Shown piece after piece: positions 34,900 to 47,000 of a DNA stretch of 64,000 nt. The position numbers and the translations under genes are program-made. The stretch spans positions 66,183,593 to 66,247,592 of the forward strand of contig CM056738.1 in assembly GCA_029844215.1 (NCBI GenBank), given 5' to 3'. The stretch is from Przewalskia tangutica. Lineage: Eukaryota > Streptophyta > Magnoliopsida > Solanales > Solanaceae. The notes beneath the pieces were generated by a model. That model saw only the letters and a list, made by a program, of their open reading frames with translations. It did no database searches and had not been told where the DNA came from. Numbering within the stretch: position 1 is the first letter of the stretch; each line of letters opens with the position of its first letter.

Positions 34900-36213
34900 G
34901 CTGCCTCAGGGCTAACTCTTAACCCGTCCAAATCCTCTGTCTACTTAGCGGGAATGCATACTACAGTTCGTGACTTGATATTGTCCAGAGTGGGATTCGC
35001 CATTGGTAGCTTTCGATGCGATACTTGGGGATCCTTTGTCCCCAATTTCAGTCTCGGTGGACCAATTTGCTCCATTCACTAGTGCAATTTCGAATTACAT
35101 CCGAAATGGGGCATCACACCCTTTCTTATGCGGGTAATTTGGAACTAATCAGTCGGTTGTCGAGGGTTGAGAGTTTTGGTTCCGCACTTCCTATCCCTAC
35201 CGCTATTATCAACAAGGTGCGGTCTTCTTGTATTCGGTTCTTATGGGAGAAACCACCAAGAGTTGCTTGGGATATCATTTGCTTGCCTCAATGAAGGTGG
35301 CTTGGGTGCAATGAACATCAAGGAATGGAATCATGCCTTGCTATCCAGACTATTTGGCAAACTCACACGGATCTTGACTTCTACATGGGTCCAATGGATC
35401 AATGGCCACTATTTGAGAGGTATTACAATTTGGGACTATGAGTGCGTCTAGGGACTCCCCCTTATTCAGAAAGATTTGTGGGATTCGCGACAAATTTGTT
35501 TCTATCTTTGGTAGCCATGGTGATGCTATTGACGGCTTTACAAAGTGTTGTGCCAACGGTATATTTGATTCAAGCCTCGTGTATAATATCTTGCGCACTC
35601 CGCAAGTTAAAAAGCCTTGGATGTCACAAATTTGGAAAGGCTTCATTCCTCCCAAATTCTCTTTTACTGTGTGGCTAAATTGCAGAAAGCGGTTAGCTAC
35701 AAAGGATACTCTATCATATCTCAAATTGGAGGATAAATCATGCGGGTTCTGCAAGCAAGCAAATGAAACAAGGGAGCACCTCTTCTTTACTTGCCCCTAC
35801 ACATACATGATTTGGAGGAGCATAAAAGATTGGCTGGGTATTAGAAGAGGGATGACAACTGTTGAAAGCTCCCTTAAGTGGATTAAGAAAGATCACCGCG
35901 GGACAAGCATCCGAGCCAAAGCTATTTTGCTTACTTTTTGCATTGTGGTCTATGAGATTTGGAGGGCAAGAAACACATTGCTCTTTGAAGGCACAAGCTT
36001 TCCGGCGGAAGAGGTCATTGCAAGAATCAAAACTACAGCTTATAGAGTTCTCTATGATTTTATCCCTTCTTGTAATGGCACCATTTGAGTGACCACTCCT
36101 CCCCTCCCTCTCTTCTTGTTTACTTTACGTTGAGGCTTGAGATACCTCAACGACTGATTGTAGCCACTTACCTTTTGTTATTAGTAATAAAATTTGCATT
36201 TACCGGAAAAAAA
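34900..36213 (+). pseudogene. LINE 3' part: RT end and zinc-binding domain, with poly(A)
   Basis: The reading frame continues the LINE after E: AASGLTLNPSKSSVYLAG (RT thumb region). Frame changes near 35085 and 35290-35440 follow. The frame 35438-36088 carries IWKGFIPPKFSFTVWLNCRKR and CGFCKQANETREHLFFTCPY, the zf-RVT domain at the C-terminus of plant LINEs. It ends with a stop at 36086-36088, a 118-base 3' UTR and nine A residues (36207-36215). AAGTA follows, matching 15358-15362 before the LINE. Confidence 0.9.
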
Positions 36214-36370
36214 AAGTATCATTTTAAATCCTCATTTGAAAAATCAAGACACTTATCATATCAAGTACCCTTTTAAATCCTCATTTGGAAAATCAAGACA
36301 CTTATCATATCAAGTATCAATTTAAATCCTCATTTGGAAAATCAAGACACTTACCATATCAAGTATCATT
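36214..36370. repeat. 49 bp tandem repeat that took the LINE insertion
   Basis: Three units of about 49 bp begin AGTATCATTTTAAATCCTC and contain TGGAAAATCAAGACACTTA. A further unit lies at 15310-15362 on the other side of the LINE, so four adjoined before insertion. Confidence 0.85.
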
Positions 36371-38572
36371 TTGGGATTTAGATCTAATAAAACTATGTAC
36401 GTCCACCGTACACTTATTTCATATAACCAACTTTCAAAGATGAAAGGATAGTTCACACACCGCTCGTCGTCTGTATCAACTCGATAATCTAAATTTGTCT
36501 CGCTCCTCTGGCTAACATTATGGAAACATTTGCATGGTGATAACCGATCCGAATTGCCAAATTAATTTGTTTTATGAGCCGTTAGTAGGTTAAATATTTA
36601 TAATGATCTTATCTAATCAGTTGTGAACTAGAAAATGTAAAACGAACTTGTTATACCTTAGTTTCTATGCAGATGGAAGTCTAATCATTTCAATATAATT
36701 GATTGTCGATACCTTTTTCATTTAACACATGCAATGACTTGTTTTAATACACTGCAATGGCTTGTTTTAATACGTTTACCAAAATCAGTCTCAACGCTTA
36801 ATACTTATTAGTGTTGTAACTTAGCAAGGTCAACTCGACACCAATGCTTACTAAAAACTCTTACCAACATCTCCCATAAGACTTGGTAAGGACTTAGGAA
36901 TAATTTAGACATGCCTTTAGCATAGAATCAATAGCATGAATACTCCTTAACTTCTAAGAGTAGAATTACTTTTGAACCAATACCACAGTTATGGTTCATA
37001 CGTAGAACATGCCAAAAGAAAGAAGGAAGAGGTTCACATACCTTATAGACGACTAACCAACATGATAAGTAGAATACGTCTCAAATAGGTACTTCAACCT
37101 ATAATACGTCTATCAACTCCATGATACTAGTGTAAGATATATACCAAGTAATGGCTCTCTTTTCTTATAAAAATTTGGGCATCACTTCCCCTATTTATAC
37201 GTACTTTTCCACCTTTCAATAAGACCAATTTCATCAATAACCAAGCACCAATTAAGGGCACAACCAAACAGTTAACCAAGGTGATTCACACACCTATTTC
37301 TCTCCTAAAAACAACCTCTTATTCACGTAAAACAGTCCATAATCCAACAACAACGAGGGTAAAATGTGAGGCCTTTCAACACCTTTCTATACCCTTCTTA
37401 TTTTAGGACTTACATTAGCAATTACTACATTTAAAAATGCATATTGGTGGCTGAATTTCCAGTATCTCAACACCACAAAATAGTCTCTAAAACTGCACAA
37501 CAATATCCAACAGTTTTTACAAGTCTCGGTCACAACCAATATCAAAGCCCTTTCCCTAATTCCTTATAATTCAATTCAAGTTTCAACACTTTTATATAAA
37601 CCATAACAACTTATCAACCACAAGATTCCTTCATTTTAACATGCAAAAGGTGACGTTAATAACAACAATTATAGCCAACGAAACCAATATACCAAAACTG
37701 CCTCATTCTCGGCCCAACCACCAAACTACCACAAGCACTTCTTATTCGCTATTCCTCTTAACACAAGTTCATCTATTAATTATAACAACATGTAATATCC
37801 AATTACTTCAGGAGGAAGAAAAAATCTTACCTTAAATCTTAGCCAAAACACTCCACAAGTTTCGTCCACACCACTTCCTTTTGCACCACTTCTTCAAGCT
37901 CAAACAACACCCATGTAACATCTACAAGCTTATAACCATCTTTCCTTCTTGTTTTACTTCCAAAAAGTTCATAACATGCTTAGGGTTTCAACACCAACTT
38001 TCGGCCAAACCGATTTGGAGAATACTTGGAGAGTTAACTTGGCTAAGAACTTGATCAAGGTGCTTAATCTAGAAGAATAATCAACTCTTGTTCTTTACTT
38101 TTTCTAGAAGAAAAATCATGCCTTACTAGTTTAAGGAAGAGAGAAGAGAAAGCTTTTGGAATATAAGATATTTGTGTAAAATGACTAAGTCTTGCTATTT
38201 ACTCCTTTCTATATAGATATTTCCTTTGCAAGACAAGTGGATGAGGGACACATGTCACCCTCCTATTGGTCACAACCTCTCTTCACAAAATATCTTAACA
38301 CTTGGCCAAAATGTCTAATTATTCGAAGGGCCCCACAAAATTGTAAAATTTCCGATGGGCCCCATATTATCAATGATAAGACTTCATAATACAATACTAA
38401 GTCCATAACTCCATTCGGAAAGAATTCAACCACTAATATAATTTTCGTCGTCACATTTTTTTGTATCCAAAATTTCCATATAGAAATGTAAATATACTTT
38501 CCTTTCAACCTTCCAATCTTATTTCCTTACTTACGTTCTCACTTATATGCCCTGGAACTACGGGGTGTAACA
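36219..38572 (-). repeat. fragment 3 of old LTR D
   Basis: It runs from the LINE to TACGGGGTGTAACA at 38572, the reverse complement of an LTR start (TGTTACACCCCGTAGTTCC). It holds the splice-donor-like AAGGTATGTGAACC near 37030 (minus strand) and TATA-like CTATATAG near 38210. Short open frames show no protein family. The five bases outside are ACTCG; the matching flank is beyond the left edge. Confidence 0.65.
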
Positions 38573-39050
38573 ACTCGAGACTTGTCCAAACTATCCATCT
38601 AAGTCAAAATCATGTTCTAAATCTAACAGAACAATCGAAATTTGATTTCGAGCGCGTCTTTCAAAAAGTCAACTCTTAGTCAAACTTATAACTTCTAAAT
38701 TTCAAAATTTATTTTGTCTTCTGTTATTTTCACCTGATTGGCTCGAGAATCATACCACCCATCTCTACAAATCAAATACACCACAAGGAAGCTAGGAGAA
38801 AGGTCATTTATAAAAAAATAAGCAAAATATCCAAAATGACCTAACGGGTCTTTACATCATCATCCACTAAAACACATGTTCGTCCTCAAACATAAAAGAT
38901 AAAGAAAGTACATGAATCACCAAAAAACTGAGGGTATCTACTCTTCATGTCCGACTCGGTCTCACAGGTAGCCTCCTCGATTGAACGATGCCTCCATTGA
39001 ACCTTTACTGAAGTAATATCCTTCGATCTCAACTTCTATAACTATCATTA
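38573..39050 (-). pseudogene. gypsy integrase C-terminus and LTR start (outermost host element)
   Basis: Translating the minus strand from 39040 gives LRSKDITSVKVQWRHRSIEE and SDMKSRYPQ, the integrase C-terminal signature, equivalent to RTKDMASVKVLWRN in element B. Downstream is GAGGACGAACATG and then TGTAAAGACCCGTTAGG, a likely LTR start at 38856. LTR D is inserted 284 bases into that LTR. Everything upstream of the integrase tail has been replaced by the FAR1-like fragment. Confidence 0.7.
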
Positions 39051-39086
39051 CACAGAAGTATCATTGGGAAAAAACAACATGCCAAA

Positions 39087-39473
39087 TCAAGAAGCTCGAC
39101 ATGTATCAATTGCGAAATCATATTGGAACTCAACATCTTTATCTTTCAAACTCTTGCATACTTGTAGTAGTTCTAAAGCAACATATTCAATATTGGTAGA
39201 ACTTTTTGATTGGAGAAAGTAAACGAAATATTTTCTTGTAAAAGGTAATTGGTCTATATCTGCACCTTTTTCTAATTCAAGCACTCTTCTGATTAAGCTC
39301 AATGATTTATCTTTTGCAAGAACTACAATTTGCTTTTGACCAAAGTCAATATTTCGATAAGAAAGAAGAAATCTTACCTCTTTTTCATTCAATAATTTAT
39401 GGTTGTGGCCATTATAAAAAGTCACCACTACCCAACAAAAAATACCATCAATTACATATTTAGCAATAAGCAT
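39087..39473 (-). pseudogene. FAR1/FRS-like (MULE transposase-derived) fragment
   Basis: The 128-residue frame carries WVVVTFYNGHNHKLL, the end of the FAR1 WRKY-GCM1 type zinc-binding fold with the HNH histidines. RRVLELEKGADIDQLPFTRK and KSLKDKDVEFQYDFAIDTC follow, the stretch leading into the MULE transposase domain. FAR1-related proteins are about 700-850 residues, so this keeps only a middle part. The N-terminal cysteine and the transposase catalytic core are absent. It may be a scrap of a Mutator-like element or of a host FRS gene; the repeat context favours the former. Confidence 0.7.
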
Positions 39474-40369
39474 ATTGGCGTTACAATTGCATCTGGAAGA
39501 TTTTATATCTCATTAACGCTCTTTAGAATCGATTAATAATTTAATATTTATTTTAAAAAATATATAAATAGATAATAAAAATATTCTGCAATCTTTTGAG
39601 AATAAGGACTTCCAGCTCAACAACAAACATAATTGTCATACCCCAAACTAGGGGGTGTGGCCGGCACCAGATGTCGTACTAGCCCGAGCGTACCCCTCTA
39701 AATACCAGACTCCTGTACATATAGAAATTCCATCAGAAAAATCCATACTAGAATGTAACCTAAATAACAACACAATAGAGGGGCCGACAAGGCCATAATC
39801 TATAAAGTAATAGTACAATTCAAACCCCTAAAACTGATCGAGGGAAGATCAACCCCCACATATGTATATAAACATGGCCGACATGGCCATAACATAAGTT
39901 AACAAAATAATAACCATGCATACAAGGCCACACATTACTACAAGACATACCACACAGGTTTACGAGCCTCAACAAATAACTCAATTGTCATATAGTTGAG
40001 AAAGGGCCCCGAACTACCCATTATCTACATATGTACATATTTTATAACCTCAAAGAAGCTCCAAAAAAGGCGAAGCTTACCAACTGCCGGTTGATACTCA
40101 ATAACTCCTATTGAGGTTGTTTATATGAACCTGTAGCATGAAGTGTAGCGCCCTCGATAAAAGAGACATCAGTAAAAAAGAAATGTACTGGTACGTAAAG
40201 CATGAATATCAATATAAAAGTATAAATTTTAAAGCAGGATATTAGAGGTAACCTAATGACCTGTAACCAGTATGCTACTCAGGATGAACTATGAAACTCT
40301 AAAGTACTATGAGACTTTTATACATATATTATACAATATAATCTGCCCTCTGGTTATAGTCTTGCTACA

Positions 40370-41640
40370 ATTGTCTCACCAACCAACGTAGCCACTTCAT
40401 ATGGCTTAGACAATAATTTCTGTTGAAACCCAAACTTACTAGCAATTAAAGGTGTAACGTAGGAAAATTGGAGTCAGGGTCTATCAATGAATATACATCA
40501 TAAGTGAAGACGGATAGTATAGCTGTAACAACATCTGTAAATGACTCCGAATACCTTTGGCATGATAAAGCATATATATATGGTTCTAGGCATCGCCTCC
40601 CCACCCCATATGCATCCTCTGCTTATGCCACTGGTGATGAACTCACTATGGCTATTCAACGTCAATGTCAGAGTTTTTCTTACTACATAGGTGGCTAAAT
40701 AAAGCCCCAGTCTTTTTTTTTCAAACCCCAACTCATGGCTAGATCAATCGATTTCGGGTCAAATATAAAGAACTAGAAGATTTCACTTCTGGAAAGAACC
40801 TACACCTAATGTCTTAGCCGTTGTTCCCATTTCCTCACTCATTTATGCTAATCAAATTAGTACTCATGCCGAAGTATTTCCCATATCATAGAAGCTGTGA
40901 ATCATGCGGGGGCTTTAAAGAAAAAACAAGAAGCAAGTTCTAGGAATGCGGTGCCCTTCTTTACTTTACTACTTTAGGGGATGGCGTGAAGGGAGGGGTT
41001 TACATAAAACCGAGGCAAAGTGGTTTATTATTGAATCTCAGAGGAATTTTTATCATTTGGTAGTATGCTCCCCCTCTACCCCTTCCTCTACTTGCTGAGG
41101 TTTGTAACCCTCCACCTGGCGAACGTATGCTCAATGAGGATACTACTACCGACCCCGTCGGCTGAGCCATACAACCTCTACCACTACATAGACACTAGGG
41201 CATATAGTGACCAGGACTTCCATGCCAATAACATATATTAGAACCCTAACGGCACTGTCTCAAATGTGCCCTACCAAACTAGCCACATGTCGGCAAAGAA
41301 AGCCTCATTTAGGTCGAACTTCCTTGCATATGAGAACCAAAATCTCTCTAACTTTGACATAGTCCAGACTGGTTATATTTGTTATATCTGGGCTTCTAAA
41401 ACTGAGATGGAGCACTATAAGCAAACCGAGGCGGATGCCTATGAAATCGCTGCCTGGAACTACTTGGTGCCTTTCCAAAAGACCTGACTGATTTACCCTC
41501 TTAGTCAACTCTCTTTCTGCATCTGTATCATGTCGGAGCTGGCACTTATGGTCCTCAACATTTTGAGAAAATGTTTTTATCCTAGGGATGTCGATGTCTC
41601 GTATTTAGGGAAGCTATTGTGCACTCTAATAAGATGTGGA
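40370..41640. other. unidentified sequence inside H, with a 73-codon frame
   Basis: I recognise nothing here. The plus-strand frame 41266-41487 reads on from an in-frame stretch beginning at 41160 (EPYNLYHYIDTRAYSDQ, one stop) through NLSNFDIVQTGYICYIWASK to NYLVPFQKT. The composition looks protein-like rather than random, but no family is evident. It does not resemble gypsy pol. It may be captured host sequence or part of another element. Confidence 0.3.
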
Positions 41641-42445
41641 TCCAATCCTAAAACAAATCGATGAAATCGGGCCCTCATCATATCCACAATGTTTGGGGCA
41701 TACCTAGCTAGAGAATATAACTATAGACTATATCTCGTACACTTATTCCCCTATGCTTGAGGTTTAAGAAACACTCTACCATAGCCTCTCTTACCTTTAG
41801 TGGGAAGTAATGATCAATTAAGGCATCTGAGAATTCCTCCCATACAATTGTATGTGCATCTGGTCCTCTGGACCACTACCAAGCCTTGTACCATATAATA
41901 GCCACATCCCGTAATATAAAAGAGGCCAAATGTATTGCCTTAATCTCCGAAGCATGCATAACCCTTAATACTCACTGCATCTGATAAATAAAATACTGAG
42001 AATCTGTACCTGGATTTGTACTGATGAACACTAGCGAGCTCAATTTGATAAACTCTCATGTTCTAGAGCTCCCTAAACCATCACAATGCCCAACACATAT
42101 AGAGGTCCTTATCTGTTCATGCTAAGAGGCTACTATTTGTGCCAATAATTGCACAACTCTTGCCATACCATGCTCAGAAGAATGGGGTGGAGGAACTAGG
42201 GGAATCAGATTTTGGGGAGTTAGAGGTATTGTATATTGAGGAGCTGGAGCTTTTGTGTCCTGAGGAGCTAGAGGTATTGTGCCTTCTATAACCTCCTCAC
42301 GCATGGATGGAACATGTGATACGTGAGAGTGTGACTTACCCTGGGCCTCAACTGTATCATTCAATCCATGTAGGGCATTACTAGTACCTTCGCCCCTAGC
42401 TGCACTGGATCGATGACTAGTAGTAGTCATTCTAGTAACTGGCAT
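41640..42445 (-). pseudogene. gag remnant of element H
   Basis: The frame 42122-42445 begins MPVTRMTTTSHRSSAARGEG and is rich in Pro, Gln and Thr, as gag N-termini often are. In a shifted frame around 41800-41920 the capsid piece WEEFSDALIDHYFPLKVREA and VECFLNLKHRGIS follows, diagnostic for Retrotrans_gag. The order agrees with the primer-site side at 42654. Confidence 0.7.
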
Positions 42446-42635
42446 ATGACTGAAAAGGGATAAAACATGAATTAGACTTGAAATATCATGACTCAGTCCT
42501 ATAGCATGATCTGTGAGATGAAAGAATAGTAACTAACCCTAAATTCCCAGCAACCTCTTGATTATAAGTGAGGTGCACAACACATCTATAAACAAGATTT
42601 TACTAGACACGACTTATAGACTCCATAGGAATGAC

Positions 42636-42652
42636 ATGCTATGATATCAAGT
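42636..42652 (-). other. degraded primer-binding site of element H
   Basis: The minus strand reads TTGATATCATAGCATG next to the LTR end, one to three changes from TGGTATCAGAGC. Here C to T type changes look like ordinary decay. Confidence 0.5.
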
Positions 42653-43290
42653 TTGTCACACCCTAAATTAGGCGATGTGGCCGACACTCAGTGTCATACT
42701 GGCCCGTGCGTACCACTCTGAAGACCAGACTCCTGTACATATAGAATGTCTAGCTGACAAGGCTGTACTAGAATGTAACAAAAATAACAACATAATAGAG
42801 GGGCCTACAAGGCCACAATTTCTGAAGCAAGAGTATAATCCAAGCCCCTGAAACTAATCGAGGGAAGATCAACCCAAACATATATAAATAAACAAGGCCG
42901 ACAAGGCCATACATTACTATGAGACATACTACACGGGTCTACGGACCTCTACAAGTAACTGAACTATCATATGGTTGGGATAGGGCCCCGACCTACCTAT
43001 TATATACATATGTACATATGAAATAACCTGAACATGAAGCTTCGAAAAAAGGTAGAGCTTACCAACTGACAGGTGAGACTCAATAGCTCCTATTGAGGCG
43101 GTCTATCTAGGCCATTATTTGAACTTGCAACATGAAATGCAGTGCCCCCAAAAAAGGATCGTCAGTATAAAAGAAATGTACTGGTATATAAAGCATGAAT
43201 ATAAATATGAAAGTGTAAACTGTAAAAGTAGGATATAAGAGGTAACCTGATGACCCGATACCTAGTATGTCACTTAGGGAAAATTGTGAA

Positions 43291-44066
43291 ACTCTGAACT
43301 AATATGAGACTCTTATACATACATTATACTATATAATCTTGCCTTCGATTATAGACCGAGGTGTATGTATATGTATAACTGCCCAAACGATATTAGTTAG
43401 GTGGTGTGAATCATATATTATAATAATAATGACATTTGTACTTTAAATCTTATACGACTCTTTACTTTGCTTGAGAGTGACACTTTGTCGGTATTTATAC
43501 TTATGACTTCGATAGATCCCATCGGAGGAGAATATGAACTTATTGTATAGATAACAAAACCAAGATATATAAGATATGATTTCGATACAAAAAGTACTCC
43601 CGACAAGGGGCATGTGAACATAGATTTTGAATACTTCCTTAAACAACTTTGTTGAAGGTTTATTTATGTTCTAGGATTTATGCTTTGAAAGAGTGTGTAG
43701 CCTTATATAAATGCGTCTCTTATCTAACAATGCCTCACAAACCCCCGAATGTTTTACAAATGATTATCTATATAATATAGATGATTTAGGTCAAGATAGA
43801 ATAAATAAACTAAGGTTCGATTCACTATGATGTTTCATCAATCACCTATAAGACATATTTCTCATGTTATTGTTTTCATGGCTTCTAATATACAATCAAC
43901 TCCCCTTCAACAAAATCAACAACAACAAGATCACAACTACGTACTCCATAATCTCTATTACAACACCTTGCAACTTCTAGTCATGAATACATCAAAATCC
44001 AACCAAGAACAATTAAAGAATCATAACAACTCTCTCTTGGAGTTTAACTTGTATCTCATAAGTTGC
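43291..44066 (+). repeat. tandem duplication copy 1, first half
   Basis: It matches 58153-58974. It holds the start of the frame MMFHQSPIRHISHVIVFMAS (43827), cut at 44066 by element C. The remainder of this copy is 57867-58153. Copy 2 carries an extra 40-odd base local repeat near 58220-58265 (a second ACTGCCC stretch). Confidence 0.9.
43827..44066 (+). pseudogene. unidentified frame, copy 1, interrupted by element C
   Basis: It encodes an Asn- and Gln-rich peptide with YVLHNLYYNTLQLLVMN and SNQEQLKNHNNSLLEFNLYL. It ends where the C LTR begins, after the CATAAGTTGC codons. The continuation CFHQLNQPSEE is found after C at 57862. No family is recognised. It could be a low-complexity exon or simply open sequence; two copies being open across about 80 codons is weak support for coding. 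Confidence 0.4.
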
Positions 44067-47000
44067 TGTCGCGCCCATTTTCGGCCGCGACATTTTCTAA
44101 ATAATAGCGAATCCTGGTCAACAATGCAAAATGTTAGAAAATAAATAATAGAATGCTAAATAAGGTTTAAGAGGCTTAAAGGTTAAAAAATGTTAAAAGG
44201 ATGCTAAAATTGCAAAAGATGCTAAAGTTTAAAAGGGTGCTAAAATGCTAAAGGGTTGCTAGAATGCTAAGGGTTCGCGGAGTCGCCACCTAATTAATTG
44301 GGTGAATTAGGACACCTAAATGTTTAACTAGTTTAAAGTAAAACATTAACTCCATTTTATGGTCTGCTAAACTTAGTGAGATTCTGGGTAAGGGTTCTTT
44401 ATTAATCTAGAGGGAAGGGGTTAGGCACCCTCTAAGATCCGCTAACTTGCGGTTGTCCTGCCAAACCTAGGGTAGTTATTATATTTTAAAAAATGCAAAG
44501 TAAAAGATCTATAAAAAGTGCAATGTTAGAAAATAAAGTGCTAAATGTTAAAATAATGCTAAGTAGTTAAAAAGGTTTTAAAATGTTGGAAGATGTTTAA
44601 AGGTGCTAAGAGGTTAATTTTAAAAGTAAAGGGTGTTAAATATTAACGTGGTGCTTAAAATGCTAAAAAGGGTGTTAAAAATGAAGGTGCTAAAGGTATG
44701 AAAGGGTGCTAGAATATGAAAGTGCCAAAAGATACTAAAAGTGCAAAAGATGCTAAATGCTAAGGTTTTTAAAGGGCTAGAAATAGGCTAAAGTATGCTA
44801 AGGTGCTTTATGGACTAATTATGTATACTGCTAGCTAAACTAATCTTGCTTAACCTACGTGTAGTATAAAATGTTTAAGATGATTTTTTGTTGAGAGTTT
44901 AGGAAGACAATTATTATGGGTTTAATAAGAAACAAATTGTTGATTTTATAAGGCAAGTTAAATCATTTAGATTGCTTTGGTAAAATTTAGATATAATAAT
45001 CGTAAAAGACGCGCAAAGTAGAAATGCGTTTCCAATTATAAATTACCTTCCCCTTATGCGTTCGAAATGCTAATTGCTCTTGGTTTCCTATTAATTACAA
45101 AGTTATAAATTACAATAACAAATAAAGTAAGATAAGGAAGAGATAAGAGAGCAAGGGATTGAAGCGGATGACCCCGTCCTATTTGTTTGTCTAGGAATGG
45201 CCGAAGAGGGACTCGATGGATGTATATGCATGCCTTTACGTTTGCCACGACGAGTCTCGTTATGAGACTCTTTGTTGCTCCGGTGCGTGCCATGTAAAAT
45301 AAGAGAAGATAAAGAATTAGTATATGTCCAAATTTATCAAATAATGCAAGTAAATAAAAAGCATTCATGTGAATTTAAACCTATATATAATTTGACTATA
45401 ACAATCCAAAATAAAGTGGCAGACACAAGCAAAGAAGATCTCGAGATTGTTCAATTAAATATTGGGCCTCAGATGCAAATAACACGTAAAAGATATGAAG
45501 CAGGCCCAAGACGTGCAATTTTTCAATTTCTTGTTATAGAATAGAGAACAAGAAGGTAGGCCCACATAATCAGATAATTAAAATGAATGGTCTACGGGGT
45601 AATTGAGCCAAACATACAACGGACGAGAAATAATCCATTGGCCCATCGATAAGCGGTGGCGGTATGACAATGGACCCTAATGAAGTCACCTGGACTTGGC
45701 AGATGAGAAAGGAAAAACGGAAGAAGACAGACAAGCATTTTTTTTTATTTTCCATTGAAAGTCAGCTTCTGTGTGATTTAAACGAAGCAATAGCCTTTGA
45801 CAAACCCAATAATTAAAGCCAATTTGTTAGCACACAACATACATGAAGACATGTTGCAGTATATAAGTTCTCAAATATGTTGTACATATACTAGAGTTAT
45901 GTGCATACTCTGACAAATGATGGTTAAAGGCAGGAAGGCTTAAAATGCTACATATTGGGGACAAGGAAAACTGAATGCTAACATTCTTCATGTTCAGTTA
46001 TTCTAAAAAAGGGGAGAACATCTTTACATGTTTTACTGCATTTTTAACTCAGGGTAAACATACAAGCATGAAATTAGTTAACGACATCATTCTCTGAAAC
46101 TTTTAAGCGACCTCAGTTATCCTAACTACCTCCATTGCTCCACACATGTTTGTAGAAGAGAAACAAGATTACAAGTTGAACTATATGCATCATATGATTA
46201 ATTTGTAATAAATATGATTTCATCAGACAGGCTGCTAATACAAATGCTCTTAATCAAACTCACTTGTTCTTTCATTGTACAGAGGAGACTGATAGACATT
46301 GCAAACCATCATAGTGACAATTTTAAGACTAGAACAGATTAGACAGCATGCAAGCAACTTGACAATCAAAGTATAATATTATTTTAGAGTATTTAGCATG
46401 TTAGCATGGAGGCAGTTTACACTTAACAGGAAAAGGCATAAGTGTAATCAACTTTTTAGTCATAGCCAGCATACAGAAGTAGTTAGGTGACTCCATACAC
46501 TCAGCTTGTTAACCAAATGTACATGAATGAATTCAAACTGAGGCTATTCTTACGCAAAGACCAACCGAGGCGATTTATATTAGAACACGTTGGATGGTCT
46601 CAATACTTGGACTAATTTCCTTACTTCATCTATTTCGTAAGATACTAGACAGGCAATTAATCTTAATAAGATCAAACTAACATGTATTTAAGCGAACAAC
46701 CATCACAGCAGTTACACAGGACATGATGATGTAATTTGTTTTTTTTTAAAAATACAAATAAACACACAACTGAGTAATTAAATCAAGAGTCGACTAAAAA
46801 AGTTATACATCACATCTCAACACCAGTATGCTAACATTTAGATATTATACATCCATACTAATTAAAGCAAACTTATTCAATGCCATATTCATACATTAAT
46901 GAATACGACAACATGAAGGAACTAAATTAACACGCGTTTAACATAAGAACACGAGATACAAAAATGGTGAAAGCGAATCGAGTTTAACATAGAACACAAA

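Larger units (their letters stand above)
39634..43386 (-). mobile_element. decayed gypsy element H
   Basis: Two related LTR stretches, 39634-40360 (starts TGTCATACCCCAAACTAG) and 42654-43386 (starts TGTCACACCCTAAATTAG), flank a gag remnant on the minus strand. Shared inner motifs include CCAGACTCCTGTACATATAG, AGGGAAGATCAACCC and GTATGTAT-type AT-rich runs. Outer ends are not clear. Pol is missing. The right LTR is where the downstream tandem duplication begins (43291). Confidence 0.65.

Noticed and set aside
34894..35082. Possible start of a gene with ATGGAGGCTGCC at 34894
   Set aside because: The ATG is formed by the last base of the E LTR and the TSD; the frame is the continuing LINE RT.
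45054..45368. 104-codon frame with hydrophobic stretches, duplicated at 54130-54444
   Set aside because: Both copies are inside the paired LTRs of C, so duplication is explained by LTR identity, not by gene conservation.
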